Shown here: in pieces, positions 24,600 through 34,983 of the stretch
Layout of the letters: each line of letters starts with the position of its first letter
Numbering within the stretch: the first letter of the stretch is position 1
Assembly (NCBI GenBank): GCA_014529385.2
Contig: CM043965.1
Location: forward strand, 61,216,933 to 61,280,932
Origin: Adiantum capillus-veneris
Lineage: Eukaryota; Streptophyta; Polypodiopsida; Polypodiales; Pteridaceae
Length of the DNA stretch: 64,000 nt
Direction of reading: 5' to 3'
Made by a program: the position numbers and the translations under genes
Notes under the pieces: generated by a model
Databases searched by the model: none
What the model saw: only the letters and a program-made list of their open reading frames with translations
What the model was told of the DNA's origin: nothing

Positions 24600-24805
24600 G
24601 TGTTAGTTGACCTTATCGAACCGCCAAGCATCCCTTATGAACACGAAAAGATTTTGGATTCTCATGAGCTTCGCACCAAACATCATGTCAGACAACAGAT
24701 GTTGGTACAATGGCTAGATAGACCTGAAGTAAGTTCTACATGGGAGAATGTCTCCGCACTTAAGAAACATTTTCCTACGTTCATTTTCGAGGACAAAAAC
24801 AATTC
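24600..24805 (+). pseudogene. Chromodomain-like C terminus of element B
   Basis: The segment reads EHEKILDSHELRTKHHV, QMLVQWLDRPEVSSTWEN and HFPTFIFED. This follows the chromodomain pattern of chromovirus integrases (ILD..., LV-W..., TWE..., P-F...). Chromodomains steer integration toward particular chromatin. The join to the integrase frame is broken by a TAG near 24565. Confidence 0.7.
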
Positions 24806-24810
24806 TCCAA

Positions 24811-24832
24811 GGGGGGGGGGGGGGGGGGGGGG
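24811..24832 (+). other. 22-G tract acting as polypurine tract of element B
   Basis: An uninterrupted run of 22 G sits four bases before the 3' LTR. The related element at 36208-36996 has AAGGGGGGAG at the same place, so the long run probably grew by slippage from a normal tract. It could form a G-quadruplex. Confidence 0.75.
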
Positions 24833-24836
24833 TAAA

Positions 24837-24951
24837 TATAAGGACATGGGTCCTACGAGCAAGGCACCGGCACGGCCGGACAGTGTGTACGCTAGGGGAA
24901 GGCTACAAGATAGCACGGTTGGTGGGTGGAGACTAGCACACGCATTACTCA
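24837..24951 (+). repeat. Element B 3' LTR (115 bp)
   Basis: Same length as the 5' copy; begins TATAAGGACATGGG and ends CATTACTCA. It is followed by ACATA, one mismatch from the ACAAA in front of the 5' LTR. Confidence 0.8.
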
Positions 24952-25327
24952 ACATACAACCAATATGTATATCTATAATACTTATCTATCTGTACTACTT
25001 ATCTATACTAGTATACCACTTATTAAAGAGCTAGGAGTGAGTCTCCACATGGCTACAAATGCATATAACCACGGTGAAGCCAACATCCCACTCGTCTGAC
25101 TTATGTCAAGGGCAATAGATATGACAACATGCTGCAAGTCTCAATGATGTAAGCAAATCATGAAAAGGAAGGAGACATTGCGGAATCAGGATTCACTGAG
25201 ACTACATAATAGTGAGACTTTGATCAAGTGGGCGAGCGACTAGATATAGTACTTGGGCTCAATGTTCTACAAATTCACATTGAGAGGTGCGGGAGGAGGG
25301 GATAGGGTTAGGCACTTGGTAGAGTCA
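24952..25327. other. Spacer between elements B and D
   Basis: This 376-bp stretch shows no recognised feature. It ends in AGTCA, the target duplication of element D. Confidence 0.6.
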
Positions 25328-25712
25328 TGTCATAATAGCCAATATCTAATTCTCCTAAATGATTTTCCCATGTTAAATTGATCATTTAATATGGGAAAGT
25401 GCCAGGGGAGAAAATGCTAGATTATTGGTAAGGCTAGCACACTAGCTCACAGTAGGGATTCAAAGGAGGGAAAATAGGGATCCAAAGGGGGACCATCTGC
25501 AGAAGAGAAATGTGCAAGCAATGGGCTTCAAGGACCTAAGATTCGGCCCATTAAGACTTCCAAAATGCTAAGGTTATAAATTTCAAGGGTAAGTTCAAAT
25601 GGTCAAGCTTAATGAATTTGGATGCTTTGTAAGTGTACACAAAGTCTTCCTAGATCCCTACATGGGAGGGGGCGAGCCCTAAAGGTAGGAGAAGAGAGAG
25701 AAAGAGGTGAGC

Positions 25713-25748
<36 letters not shown>

Positions 25749-26946
25749 TCAAAGGCTCCCCTTTACACAAAGGGCATAGTGGACACATGTCATGTTCCTA
25801 GCCAGTTGTCCCCAAAGAGTATTGAAATCCTATTGGATGACCGTAGTGGTGGGCCAATGAGAATTAGGCTAGAGTAAATTTAGTCTAACTAATTTATAAA
25901 CACTTTATAAAAAGAACCAATGAAAATTAATTCTATTGGATGATTATTGGACAGCCTGCCAAGGGGTCCAATAGGAATTAAGCAGCCCAATGGCTTGCTT
26001 AATTCCTATTGGCCAAAAGGAGAAAAGGTACAATGGGGATTTAGTAGAATTAATCTAATCAATTAAGATCTCACTAAAGGGGAAAGAGGGACACATGTCA
26101 CAAGGCTCTTCATTTGACCACTTAATCCCTATTGGCTAAGCTTGGAGAGGTCCAATGGGAAGCCATGAAGAGGAATTAGCAAGAGGGGTCGACCAAGATG
26201 AGAGAGGGGGCTGATTTGTGAGGCATTATTCCACACACACTCACACTAGTCATGTTTGAAGCAAGGAAAGTCTATCTCCTTCTCAAGCTTTAATGGAAAG
26301 CTCTTCATCTACTCCAAGCTTGTGATAAGGGAGGCCTACATCGACACACTCTCGCCTTGTGATGCAAATCCAACCAAGAGACAAGCTTCAATGCATGCTC
26401 ATCTCCTCTACCATGCTAATTACTAAGCTATGCTAAGATTTTATGAGTGATTATGTGAGGAGATATACTTCTTTCTCGTAAGAATACTCCTTCTTCCTTT
26501 CAATCTACTCTCATACCCCGCTTGCTCTCACCATCTTTGAAGGTGTGTCAGGTCTTGGGTATGAGACCAACGAGGAATTGATGTTGTGTTTTGAAGTGTT
26601 TGCTTAGTTCTTGAAGCTTCCATCTTCATTGCACTAGCTAGTTATTGAAGGAACACAACGAATTGTATTCTAAAATCTTTCCCTTGATGGGGGAAACCTA
26701 TAATACAAAGCCTTTTGGAGGGGGGACCCGCTCCATGTAAATCCGGTCCTCGACTGTCGTCAATAGCTTAATTTCTCTCTCTTTTGAAGTGTTGTTCATG
26801 CCTATCTAACTAGGTGTTATGCTTTTTGTTGCTCTCTCCATCCAAGCACTCTTGCTATGCTCATTAGGAATCTATTCTAATGAAATTCTCACTGTGTTTA
26901 TGCTATTTTCCGCTACACACAAGTTACTAGGCCATTAAATGTTACA
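25328..26946 (+). repeat. Element D 5' LTR
   Basis: It contains a (CA)n tract at about 25715-25744, followed by a segment (about 25785-25915) that the 3' LTR lacks. It ends GTTACA, with the primer site TGGTATCAAGGC (tRNA-Met-like) starting at 26948. Confidence 0.92.
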
Positions 26947-26947
26947 T

Positions 26948-26959
26948 TGGTATCAAGGC
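26948..26959 (+). other. Primer binding site of element D
   Basis: TGGTATCAAGGC resembles the initiator tRNA-Met complement TGGTATCAGAGC, one base after the LTR. Confidence 0.7.
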
Positions 26960-27330
26960 ACAAGGTTTCTCTTTCCTTGCTCAAGAAGGGAGGTCCTCAA
27001 GCTAGCTATAAATGGTTGGTATTATTTATTGCAATTGAGTAAGTAGAATAGGGATTTTTCAGCCTTGCACTACGCTGCTTCATACAAATAACGGGGCATC
27101 ATCGTCGAGAGCTATGGTCTTAATAGCAAAGTCCTACCACTATTGAGCTATTAGAAGCTTGACAGGAGATGGTACCGTTTTGGTGTTGAAAGACCCTCTC
27201 TTCTATTCCTTACAATTAATGATATTCGAGCCACGGGTATAGGAGCTTGAGTGCTTTTCTAAAGGGGTAAAGAGGAGTAGCAACTAGGGCTTGGTGCCAA
27301 AGTACACTTAAAAAAGTTTACACCTTAAAG

Positions 27331-27747
27331 TTGTTAAAATGGCTGACAATAGTAAAGAGAGTGAAATTAATGTTGATAGCTTTGATTTTTCCATGGGCAA
27401 TCCATCCCTCCAAAGTGAAGTGCAACGACAGCTTTGTGCTCATGGGATTCTCCAAACTCCCCACCATGAAGAGAGAGCTCGACCCTATTAAGCAAGCTCT
27501 AGGCATATATGAAAAGGAACTCCTCGCAGTTCTACATGACTTAGACTCGTGGAAGCACTATTTATTGGGTTATCCTTTCATTCTGCGAACGAATCACCAA
27601 AGCCTTAAGTACTTCATGACGCAGACCAAGCTCTCCGACAAACAAATGAGGTGGGCAAATTTCCTTTTGCAATTTTATTTTCATATTGCTCACATTGCTG
27701 GTAAGCATAATCAAGTAGCCGATGCACTCTCAAGCAACTCACAATGA
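27331..27747 (+). pseudogene. Element D: gag start fused by deletion to RNase H
   Basis: A Met at 27339 opens a frame that looks like the beginning of a gag protein (MADNSKESEINVD) and runs about 47 codons to ~27480. In the next frame the sequence is RNase H from KQALGIYEKELLAVLHDL onward: Glu of YEKE is kept, RTNHQSLKYF has Asn where the catalytic Asp normally is, and QVADALS closes the domain. The two parts are adjacent, so a deletion removed capsid, zinc knuckle, protease and RT and joined them out of frame. Confidence 0.75.
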
Positions 27748-27829
27748 TCTATCTTCGATGATAGATGAGTACACTATTGATCCCGATTTTAGAGATGTGA
27801 TTTCAACCCTTGCATTAGGGACGAAAGAG

Positions 27830-28630
27830 TAACCATTTACTTTACAAGATGATTACTCTATGGCAATAGACTATGCATTACTAACTCACTACGTGAGAAA
27901 GTAATGTATGAGTCTCATGCTCCCCCTTATGCGGGGCATAGAGGGATTCAATCTACCCTAAAAGGGATTGAAACATATTTCTATTGGCCTGCTAAGCAAC
28001 ATACAAGAGTGTTTCTAAATGTGTGGTATGCCAAAAGATGAAGTTTGATAGAGGGAAGCAACCTGGATTGCTTCAATCTTTGCCAATTCCTAATTCACCA
28101 TGGGAGAGCATATCCATGGATTTTATCTTTGGATTGCCTATCCATGGGAATACGGGAATATGCACGATAGTAGACATGTTCAGCAAACAAGCTCATTTTA
28201 TACCTGTCAAAAAGACTATCAAAGCCCATCAAATGGCAACCCTCTTCATATCACAAATCTTCAAGTACCATGGCTTGCCAATGTCCATGGTGTCGCGGAT
28301 AGAGATCCTAGAATGACCAAAATTTCTGGAAGGGTCTCTTTGAGAATTTAGGGACAAGGCTAAACTTCTCTTCGGCCTGTCACCCGCAAATGGATGGCCA
28401 AAGTGAAATAGCTAACCTAAAATTTCTTAATCTACTAAAAGCCTATGTAATGGAAGTAGATCAAAGGTCCCAATGGGAGAAGTACTTACCCTTAATGGAG
28501 TATGCCTACAATAACGTTGTACATGCTTCCACGAGAAAAGCACCTTTCGAGGTAATTGAGGGAATATCCAAAAGTCCCTTGCTACTTCAGGTATACGGGA
28601 AGATCTTCGCTGCAGATGAGTATAGCTGAG
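27830..28630 (+). pseudogene. Element D integrase, broken
   Basis: The zinc module ends in CVVCQKMK (about 28018). The core has Asp in SMDFIFGLP (about 28115) and VDMFSKQAHFIP, then a frame change inside the second catalytic block (VADRDPRM, about 28295). It continues with GQSEIANL carrying the catalytic Glu (about 28400) and WEKYLPLMEYAYNN. The core stops at TGA 28627. Domain order is normal for a chromovirus. Confidence 0.82.
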
Positions 28631-28746
28631 ACCTACAAGAATCTTTCCAAAAGATTAAGGATGCTATCTCTATCTCACAGCAAAGGCAAAAACCTACTGT
28701 TGATAAGCACATAAGAGCCCAAGCCTTTAAAGAAAATGATTGGGTC

Positions 28747-29150
28747 TTGCTTAAATTTCCCAAGGCTCGATTAGGGCACACGATGGGCAAGAACCCAATA
28801 GGACACCAAACGTACTATGATAAGTTAGCAAAATGGTATTATGGTTCCTTCCAGGTTCTTAGACCAATCAATGAGATGGTCTATCAACTCAAGTTGGCCA
28901 ATCATTGGCTCATACACAATGCTTTTCATGTGAGCCTACTAAAGCCTTACAAAGGAGATCCACCTCAAGAACCAACTATTGAAGACGCACTGGAGATCGA
29001 GGACCAAGAAGAGGTGCTGCATCCCGAGTCCATTCTCCGACATGAAGACAAGGTATTGAGAGGTGGTAAGATTATTTGACGGTATCTTATTAAGTTTAAG
29101 AACTATCCTTTTGATGATGCTAGATGGATGCAAGGCATACAACTAAAGGA
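28747..29150 (+). pseudogene. Element D integrase C terminus and chromodomain
   Basis: WYYGSFQVL, MVYQLKL and NAFHVSLLKPYKG form the GPY/F-type C-terminal domain. HPESILRHEDKVLRGGKI, then a stop at 29077, then RYLIKFKNYPFDDARWM form a canonical chromodomain (the aromatic and 'LIKFKNYP...ARW' pattern). This identifies the element as a chromovirus. Confidence 0.85.
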
Positions 29151-29548
29151 TAACCTAAACCTTGTATATGCTTACAATGCTTCTCTAGAGTAAGCAAATG
29201 TACAAATGTTTAAAAATGAACAAATTTTTTGTCTTATAAGACTCTCTTTTTCTTTATTATGCACAAATGTTAAGTAGTATGCATGCTTAGGATCAAGTTT
29301 GTGGAGACGACGTCTTCCAAACACCAAGTAGAGATTGTCACTCTACTATGGAAGATTGATAGGATTAATGTGCAAACATGCTTGCGGCAGCTTAGGCTCT
29401 CAAGCGCCAAATGGATTAGTCGTGCATTTTGGAATGATGTCGTAGGGTAAGATAGGGATCATCTATCCGCTAGGAAAAGGACTAATGACTATGCTTTATC
29501 ATCTCTACCTCATAGTTGAGGACGACTATGATTTCAAGAGAGAGGTAA

Positions 29549-31026
29549 TGTCATAATAACTAATATCTAATTCTCCTAAATGATTGTCTCATGTTAAACT
29601 GATCATTTAATATGGGAAAGTGCCAGGGGAGAAAAAGATAGATTATTGGTAAGGCTAGCAGACTGGCCACAATAGGGATCCAAAGATGGGAAAATAGGGA
29701 TCCAAAGGAGGACCATCTGCAGAAGAGCAATGTGCAAGCAATGGGCTTCAAAGACCTAAGGTTCAGCCCATTAAGACTTCCAAAATGCTAAGGTTCCAAA
29801 TTTCAAAGGGTAAGTCCAAATGGTCAAGCTTAAGGAAATTGGATGCTTTTTAAGTGCACACAAAGTCTTCCTAGATCCCTACATGGGAGGGGGCGAGCCC
29901 TAAAGGTAGGAGAAGAGAGAGAAAGAGATGAGATAACACACACACACACACACTCAAAGGCTCCCCTTTACACAAACGGCATAGTAAAAAGAACCAATGA
30001 AAATTAAGTCTCGTGGATTATTATTGGACAGTATGCCAAGGGGTCCAATAGGAATTAAGCGGCCCAATGGCTTGCTTAATTCCTATTGGCCAAAAGGAGA
30101 AAAGTTCCAATGGGGATTTAAGAGATTTAATCTAATTAATTAAGCTCTCACTACAGGGGAAAGAGGGACACTGCATGTCACAAGGCTCTTCATTTGACCA
30201 CTTAATCCCTATTGGCTAAGCTTGGAGAGGTCCAATGGGAAGCCAACAAGAGGAATTAGCAAGAGGGGTCGACCAAGATGAGAGAGGGGGCTGATTTGTG
30301 AGGCATTATTCCACACACACTCACACTAGCTCATGTGTGAAGCAAGGAAAGTCTATCTCCTTCTCAAGCTTTAATGGAAAGCTCTTCATCTACTCCAAGC
30401 TTGTGAGAAGGGAGGCCTACATCGACACACTCTTGCCTTGTGATGCAAATCCAACCAAGAGACAAGCTTCAATGCATGCTCATCTCCTCTACCATGCTAA
30501 TTACTAAGCTATGCTAAGCTTTTATGAGTGATTATGTGAGGAGATATACTTCTATCTCGTAAGAATATTCCTTCTTCCTTTCAATCTACTCTCATACCCC
30601 GCTAGCTCTCACCATCTTCGAAGGTGTGTCAGGTCTTGGGTCTGAGACCAACGAGGAATTGATGTTGTGTTTTAAAGTGTTTGCTTAGTGCTTGAAGCTT
30701 CCAACTTCATTGCCCTAGCTAGTTATTGAAGGAACACAAAGAATTGTATTGTAAAATGTCTCCCTTGATGGGGGAAACCTATAATACAAAGCCTTTGGAG
30801 GGGGGACCCGCTCCATGTAAATGCGGTCCTCAACTGTTGTCAATAGCTTAATTTCTCTCTCTTTTGAAGTGTTGTTCATGCCTATCTAACTAGGTGTTAT
30901 GCTTTTTGTTCCTCTCTCCATCCAAGCACTCTTGCTATGCTCATTAGGAATCTATTCTAATGAAACGCTCACGATGTTTATGCTATTTTCTGCTACACAC
31001 AAGTTACTAGGCCATTAAATGTTACA
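29549..31026 (+). repeat. Element D 3' LTR
   Basis: It is preceded by the purine-rich AAGAGAGAGGTAA and begins TGTCATAATAAC. Compared with the 5' copy it has lost about 130 bp (join near 29985) and has a shorter (CA)n tract. Confidence 0.92.
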
Positions 31027-31691
31027 AGTCAAGTGCAGGTCGACCAGGACATGTTCCATGCCATGAAGTGGCACAACTCCTTAGCAAAGATGAGACAAGA
31101 ATATGCCGCATGGATGGGAATGGCGTCATCATATTGTGCCAAGTTGTTTGCGGATCGCGGAGATAATGGCCTCAAAACACGCTCTTGTTCTTGGATCATC
31201 TCCCAAATCTCGCATAGTGCAGCTTCCATGGCATGCTTTCAATCATATTGTAGTATTATATAAATGATAGTAGTCACTGCCGATATGATTTCTTTTTTTA
31301 AGTAATGGGTATGTGCTAATGATTTTCTTAAATCGGAAGAGGGGAATCTTGTAAGATCCCCCATTTCTAATGAAAGGCCAAAGGTAAAAAGGTCAGGCCT
31401 GTTGCAGGAGGCACAGAGGGCAGATAGGTGCCACGCAACCCTGGCAGGTGGTAGAGAAGGTAGCTCGAGCGAGTAGTAGGCCCTCTTGTCCTATTGCTTG
31501 GTGCTGCTTCTATGGATTGCAAGCTATCTACTTTCATTGTGTGCAATGGAGACTTTCACTGGCAATTGGGGGCACAAAATTACCTCAACACACGAGTGCT
31601 TGTAGCCACCAGTTCAAGGGGTTGCTGATCGGCTACACAGAAGAGTGTTTTGAGGACATGAGGCCACTTGGGAAGGAACAAGGGAGCTGTT

Positions 31692-31743
<52 letters not shown>

Positions 31744-32458
31744 CTTGTTGACTAGGGAGATCATGTTTAAATTCAGCAGGCCATCCAAGTCCAGTCCGTA
31801 GGCTGAGGCAACTAAGTAGGCATAGCTTATAATTCGCACTCATGTGCTAATGGAAATAGCTAGGAGGTTTTATGACTAGGAGGTCAATGAAAGGATGAGG
31901 GGATATCCTGGGGCAGAGAAGGTCGAGCGGCAGATCTAGTAGTAAATGGATATTGGAAGGATGGGAGGTTGAGGTCGTAGATTAGAGCGCGAGAGATATT
32001 GGGAGTAGAGCAACAAAGCCACTCAAAGCACGGAAGAAAAGCGACAAGATGAGCAGCTCTAGCCTCTAATACTTCGGTGATGGCACTAGAGAGCTTTAAG
32101 CTTTTCCTCATTCTTGCAGTTCAATTCCATCTTGTAGATGGGATGCAAAAAGCAATTGCATCAAAATAATGATGTTCGTGTTCTTGGCCGGCCATATTGC
32201 GATTGCCATGGCATATAGTCTGTCAAATTACGAATAGCAGCACTCTACATAGGAGTGGTTTACATGCAAAAAATAGATAACAAAAGCCATATCGGTAGCT
32301 GAGGAGAGCCTCGGAACTCAAGAGGGCTCCATCGTGGCTCAGCTACTGCTGCATGGGAACGTCATCATGTCTGGGTACGCCCTCAATTCAAGAGGGCTCG
32401 CTATTAGGAATTAGTTGGAATTGTCACCCACAATCTAAGGACCAGCATTGATGATTGG

Positions 32459-32605
32459 CTAGTTGTTGCGCACTACTCGAGGTGCTTGCCGCATTACTTG
32501 AGGCATAAGCCCTGTTGGCACCCCACTCCATGGTTGTGCACACTGCAACGCGTTGAAGTAATAAGCAGCAATGAATGCTAGCCCAATTTTGAATCTCATT
32601 TTCAT
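32459..32605 (-). CDS. Possible 48-residue peptide with signal-peptide-like start
   Basis: A short minus-strand frame reads MKMRFKIGLAFIAAYY..., i.e. basic residues, a hydrophobic stretch of about 12, then LQCAQ as a possible cleavage region. A 27-residue tail ending PRVVRNN follows. TATA-like sequences (TTATAAAG and TATATATT) lie within 55 bp upstream. No family is recognised, and a frame of this length arises often by chance, so this is a tentative call. Confidence 0.2.
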   Translation of the reverse strand: MKMRFKIGLAFIAAYYFNALQCAQPWSGVPTGLMPQVMRQAPRVVRNN

Positions 32606-33416
32606 GATTGAGTGGTAATCTCAATATATACGCTTGTCTTTATAATGAGTACCTTCTCTTCCAACCAAGTAAAAATTATGTTTTTTAAAGAATAATCTCT
32701 ACTTTTTCATTAGCAAAAAGGGAACACATCACTTGGACTTAGCCCTTTGGGCATGCCAAAAAAGTTTATAATCATTAATTTGCCATGTGGCACTAAGCCA
32801 AAAGCTTTAGCCAATGGTGCAAGATGCACCCAAAATCCATCCAACCCTTTACTAAGAATTACTTATGTAGATAACACTCTTCTTTGTCATTGGCAAAAAG
32901 GGGAGACCTTCTTTTTGGAGCGGGGGGAGGGGCCTCACCCCTTGTTAATAAGCGACACGGGGTGGACTCAAGGGATGAACGGCTCCCTGTCCATCCATCG
33001 TCGATTAACGACCAGTGAGCCGAAAAATTTTAGGATTCCCAGCCGACCGTCGAGCCTCGACCCGCACCCAATCCAGCTCGACTAGCACATTTCGTTGAAT
33101 GCATTGCGAGTCAAGAGCTATATACGTCTTGCCCCCCCCCCCCCCCCGATGCATTGATCCGACGATCTAAAGCACCCGCAATGCCGAAAAATAACCCCCG
33201 CCATAGATCCCTTGAGTGACACCGCGTGTCACGTATAAACGAGGGGCGTCACCCAGGCCAAACTAGAGTGCTTCGTTAGCCTGCATAACCGGAAGTGGAT
33301 AACAAGCTAGTGTAATGGTACAAGCCTTCAAAGCGATTGCAATTAGAGAGAGCTTCCCTTTGGTACCTGCATGTGTATGGAAATGAATGGAGAACAAGGG
33401 CACTATTGTAATTACT

Positions 33417-33746
33417 ATTTTGTTCTCATCAAATAATTGAAGAAGAGTTTACATGAGTAAAAAGAACATAGAAGTGAAAGCTGAGAGAGAGAGACAGAGT
33501 GCGTGCGCTTATTATTTTTTTCGACAAATCTTGTTAGCCTAAGTGAGTAGAAGTCACACATAGATATAGGAATGTATATACTGTTTTGTTCTCATGGAAG
33601 CACTGAAGAAGAGTATACATCGTAAAGAAGAATGTAGAAATGAAAGGTGTGTGTGTGTGTGTGTGTCTGTGTGAGAGAGAGAGAGAGAGAGAGAGCACTT
33701 TTTTTTTTTTGCACAAATCTTGTTACTACAAGTGAGTGTAAGCCAC
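33417..33746. repeat. Diverged tandem duplication of about 165 bp
   Basis: Copy one (33417-33557) and copy two (33584-33746) both start TTTTGTTCTCAT. Both contain GAAGAAGAGT-TACAT and an internal GA-rich stretch, and end CAAATCTTGTTA followed by AAGTGAGT and a CAC block. Copy two has gained (GT)n-(GA)n. Confidence 0.7.
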
Positions 33747-34690
33747 TGAAACGATTTGATGTAAAGAGTATGTGAAAAAGTTCATTAATTAAGAATGGAA
33801 CTAAGCAAACGAGAGTAGGAAAGACTTTGAATGTAGCATGCAGTGACTGCTTTACAATGAAATGGACAAAACTTTTGTGGAGAAGAGGAGAAGGGCTAGG
33901 TAACAACACATATCAGTGGGAGTTTTTGATGCAGGAAGAAAGGGCTATATCGGTAAGATGCTCTTCAAAGTTGCGCGTGTGGCTAACTGGTTGATAGAAA
34001 AGTAGCGCAAAACAAATTTTTTAGCTGACTGGAGGTGGTTGGGGACCACATTAGAGTAATTTAATTCTATAGTCTCGAGTAGGCCGAGCACTTCCACAAT
34101 CTGCACGAACAACATACAATGGTGTTTTGTGGAGCAACTAACCAGCACGGCGATGTCGATGGTGATTTGTCGACCGAGTGTCTTCCAAGTGATGCAATGT
34201 GTATGCCATGGGATAGGTGGTTGAACTGCCCATGGAATGAACTCACTCCATTTATGCATGTAGTGTTAGAGCACCCGCTCTTGCAAATTTGGGTAAAGAC
34301 AATATTGCAACTTGTACATTGCAGTCTCAAATTCTGGCTACTGCTCAATCAGATCAACTGGAATTGGCCTACCCATTCTAAACTGAAAAGAAAAAGCATT
34401 TAAATCAAAGCAATCGATAACTTCACATGTTTGTCATAGTTTGAATGGAAACAAAAAGACATTGTTGTAGCCAATGATTAAAGTTATGTGACAAAGACAG
34501 TGAACAAAACAATGAAATAAAGACGGCAGAAGTTCGCAGCTATATTTTCTTGTGTTTTTCAAAAAATAATATTTTCTCAACCTTGGTGGATGTCTTGAAC
34601 AAACGTTATAACCTAATGCAGTTGTTGTTTTGTGTTGTTTAATATAGAAATGTTCTAAGTTTCTAGCAATATGTATATTGGTACTAGTTA

Positions 34691-34879
34691 CTAAAGTGGT
34701 AATTTCAAAATTGTCCTCAAAAGGACTATGTATCTGCATGTAACTCCGATATATCTCCTATCGTTATTCGTGCATCGTACACTGTAGACTATGTATTCTT
34801 CCCGCGGCGTTGCTTTTTCCAGGGTGGAAGGCCAATGCTTGTCTCTGGTTGTTGATGAGTGTCTAAATCTGCAGTCCAT
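34691..34879 (-). pseudogene. GIY-YIG nuclease-like remnant
   Basis: The minus-strand frame contains EEYIVYSVRCTNNDRRYIGVT. The I-V-Y ... Y-I-G pair is separated by exactly the ten residues usual for the core of GIY-YIG nucleases, and the context resembles the YYVYVLRC...YIGIT form of the family. The downstream Arg and Glu/His residues of the active site are not found before the frame ends, so the domain is partial. A splice-acceptor-like site (branch-like CCTAAC, then CTGCAG) lies just upstream at about 34870-34895, suggesting this was an internal exon. It is in the same orientation as, and directly downstream of, the two-exon gene at 34984-35714. Confidence 0.4.
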
Positions 34880-34983
34880 GCAGATTGGTTAGGTCAATAA
34901 AAAAATGACGGTGCTACGGAGAATTGAATGAAAGCTAGTGATACTTGTTATCCATACTTGCCTTGGTCTGTTGCAACTGGCTC

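Larger units (their letters stand above)
19116..24951 (+). mobile_element. Element B: chromovirus (Ty3/Gypsy) with 115-bp LTRs
   Basis: Two 115-bp direct repeats (19116-19230 and 24837-24951) flank a tRNA-Met-type primer site, gag-protease, RT, RNase H, integrase, a chromodomain-like C terminus and a G-tract polypurine site. Flanking bases are ACAAA and ACATA, a 5-bp target duplication with one mismatch. The 3' LTR starts TA rather than TG. LTRs this short are unusual for an element that still carries all coding domains. Several stops and frame changes show it is inactive. A related 3' end lies at 36208-36996 on the other strand. Confidence 0.85.
25328..31026 (+). mobile_element. Element D: chromovirus deletion derivative with perfect target duplication
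   Basis: LTRs of 1619 bp (25328-26946) and 1478 bp (29549-31026) start TGTCATAATA and end TTACA. The element is flanked on both sides by AGTCA (25323-25327 and 31027-31031), an exact 5-bp target duplication. The internal part is only 2.6 kb and contains a gag start fused to RNase H, then integrase and a chromodomain. Capsid, protease and RT are absent, so the copy depended on other elements for any movement. Confidence 0.93.
31032..34690. other. Unclassified 3.7-kb region with simple repeats
   Basis: No complete element or protein family is recognisable. It contains (GA)n at 31694-31740, a CpG-richer patch at about 32910-33290 with a 16-C run at 33132-33147, (GT)n at 33647-33672 and a diverged direct duplication (33417-33557 and 33584-33746). 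At about 31349 a purine-rich GAAGAGGGGAA followed by TGTAAGATCCCCC could be the polypurine tract and start of a solo or truncated LTR, but no partner copy is present. Minus-strand frames at 33945-34348 have no recognised similarity. Confidence 0.5.

Noticed and set aside
25715-25744. (CA)n in element D LTRs as a locus-specific feature
   Set aside because: It is a simple repeat present in both LTRs and expected from slippage.
34067-34403. Overlapping ~90-100 codon frames on both strands
   Set aside because: No recognisable domain, no splice support, and both strands are equally open, so neither is called.
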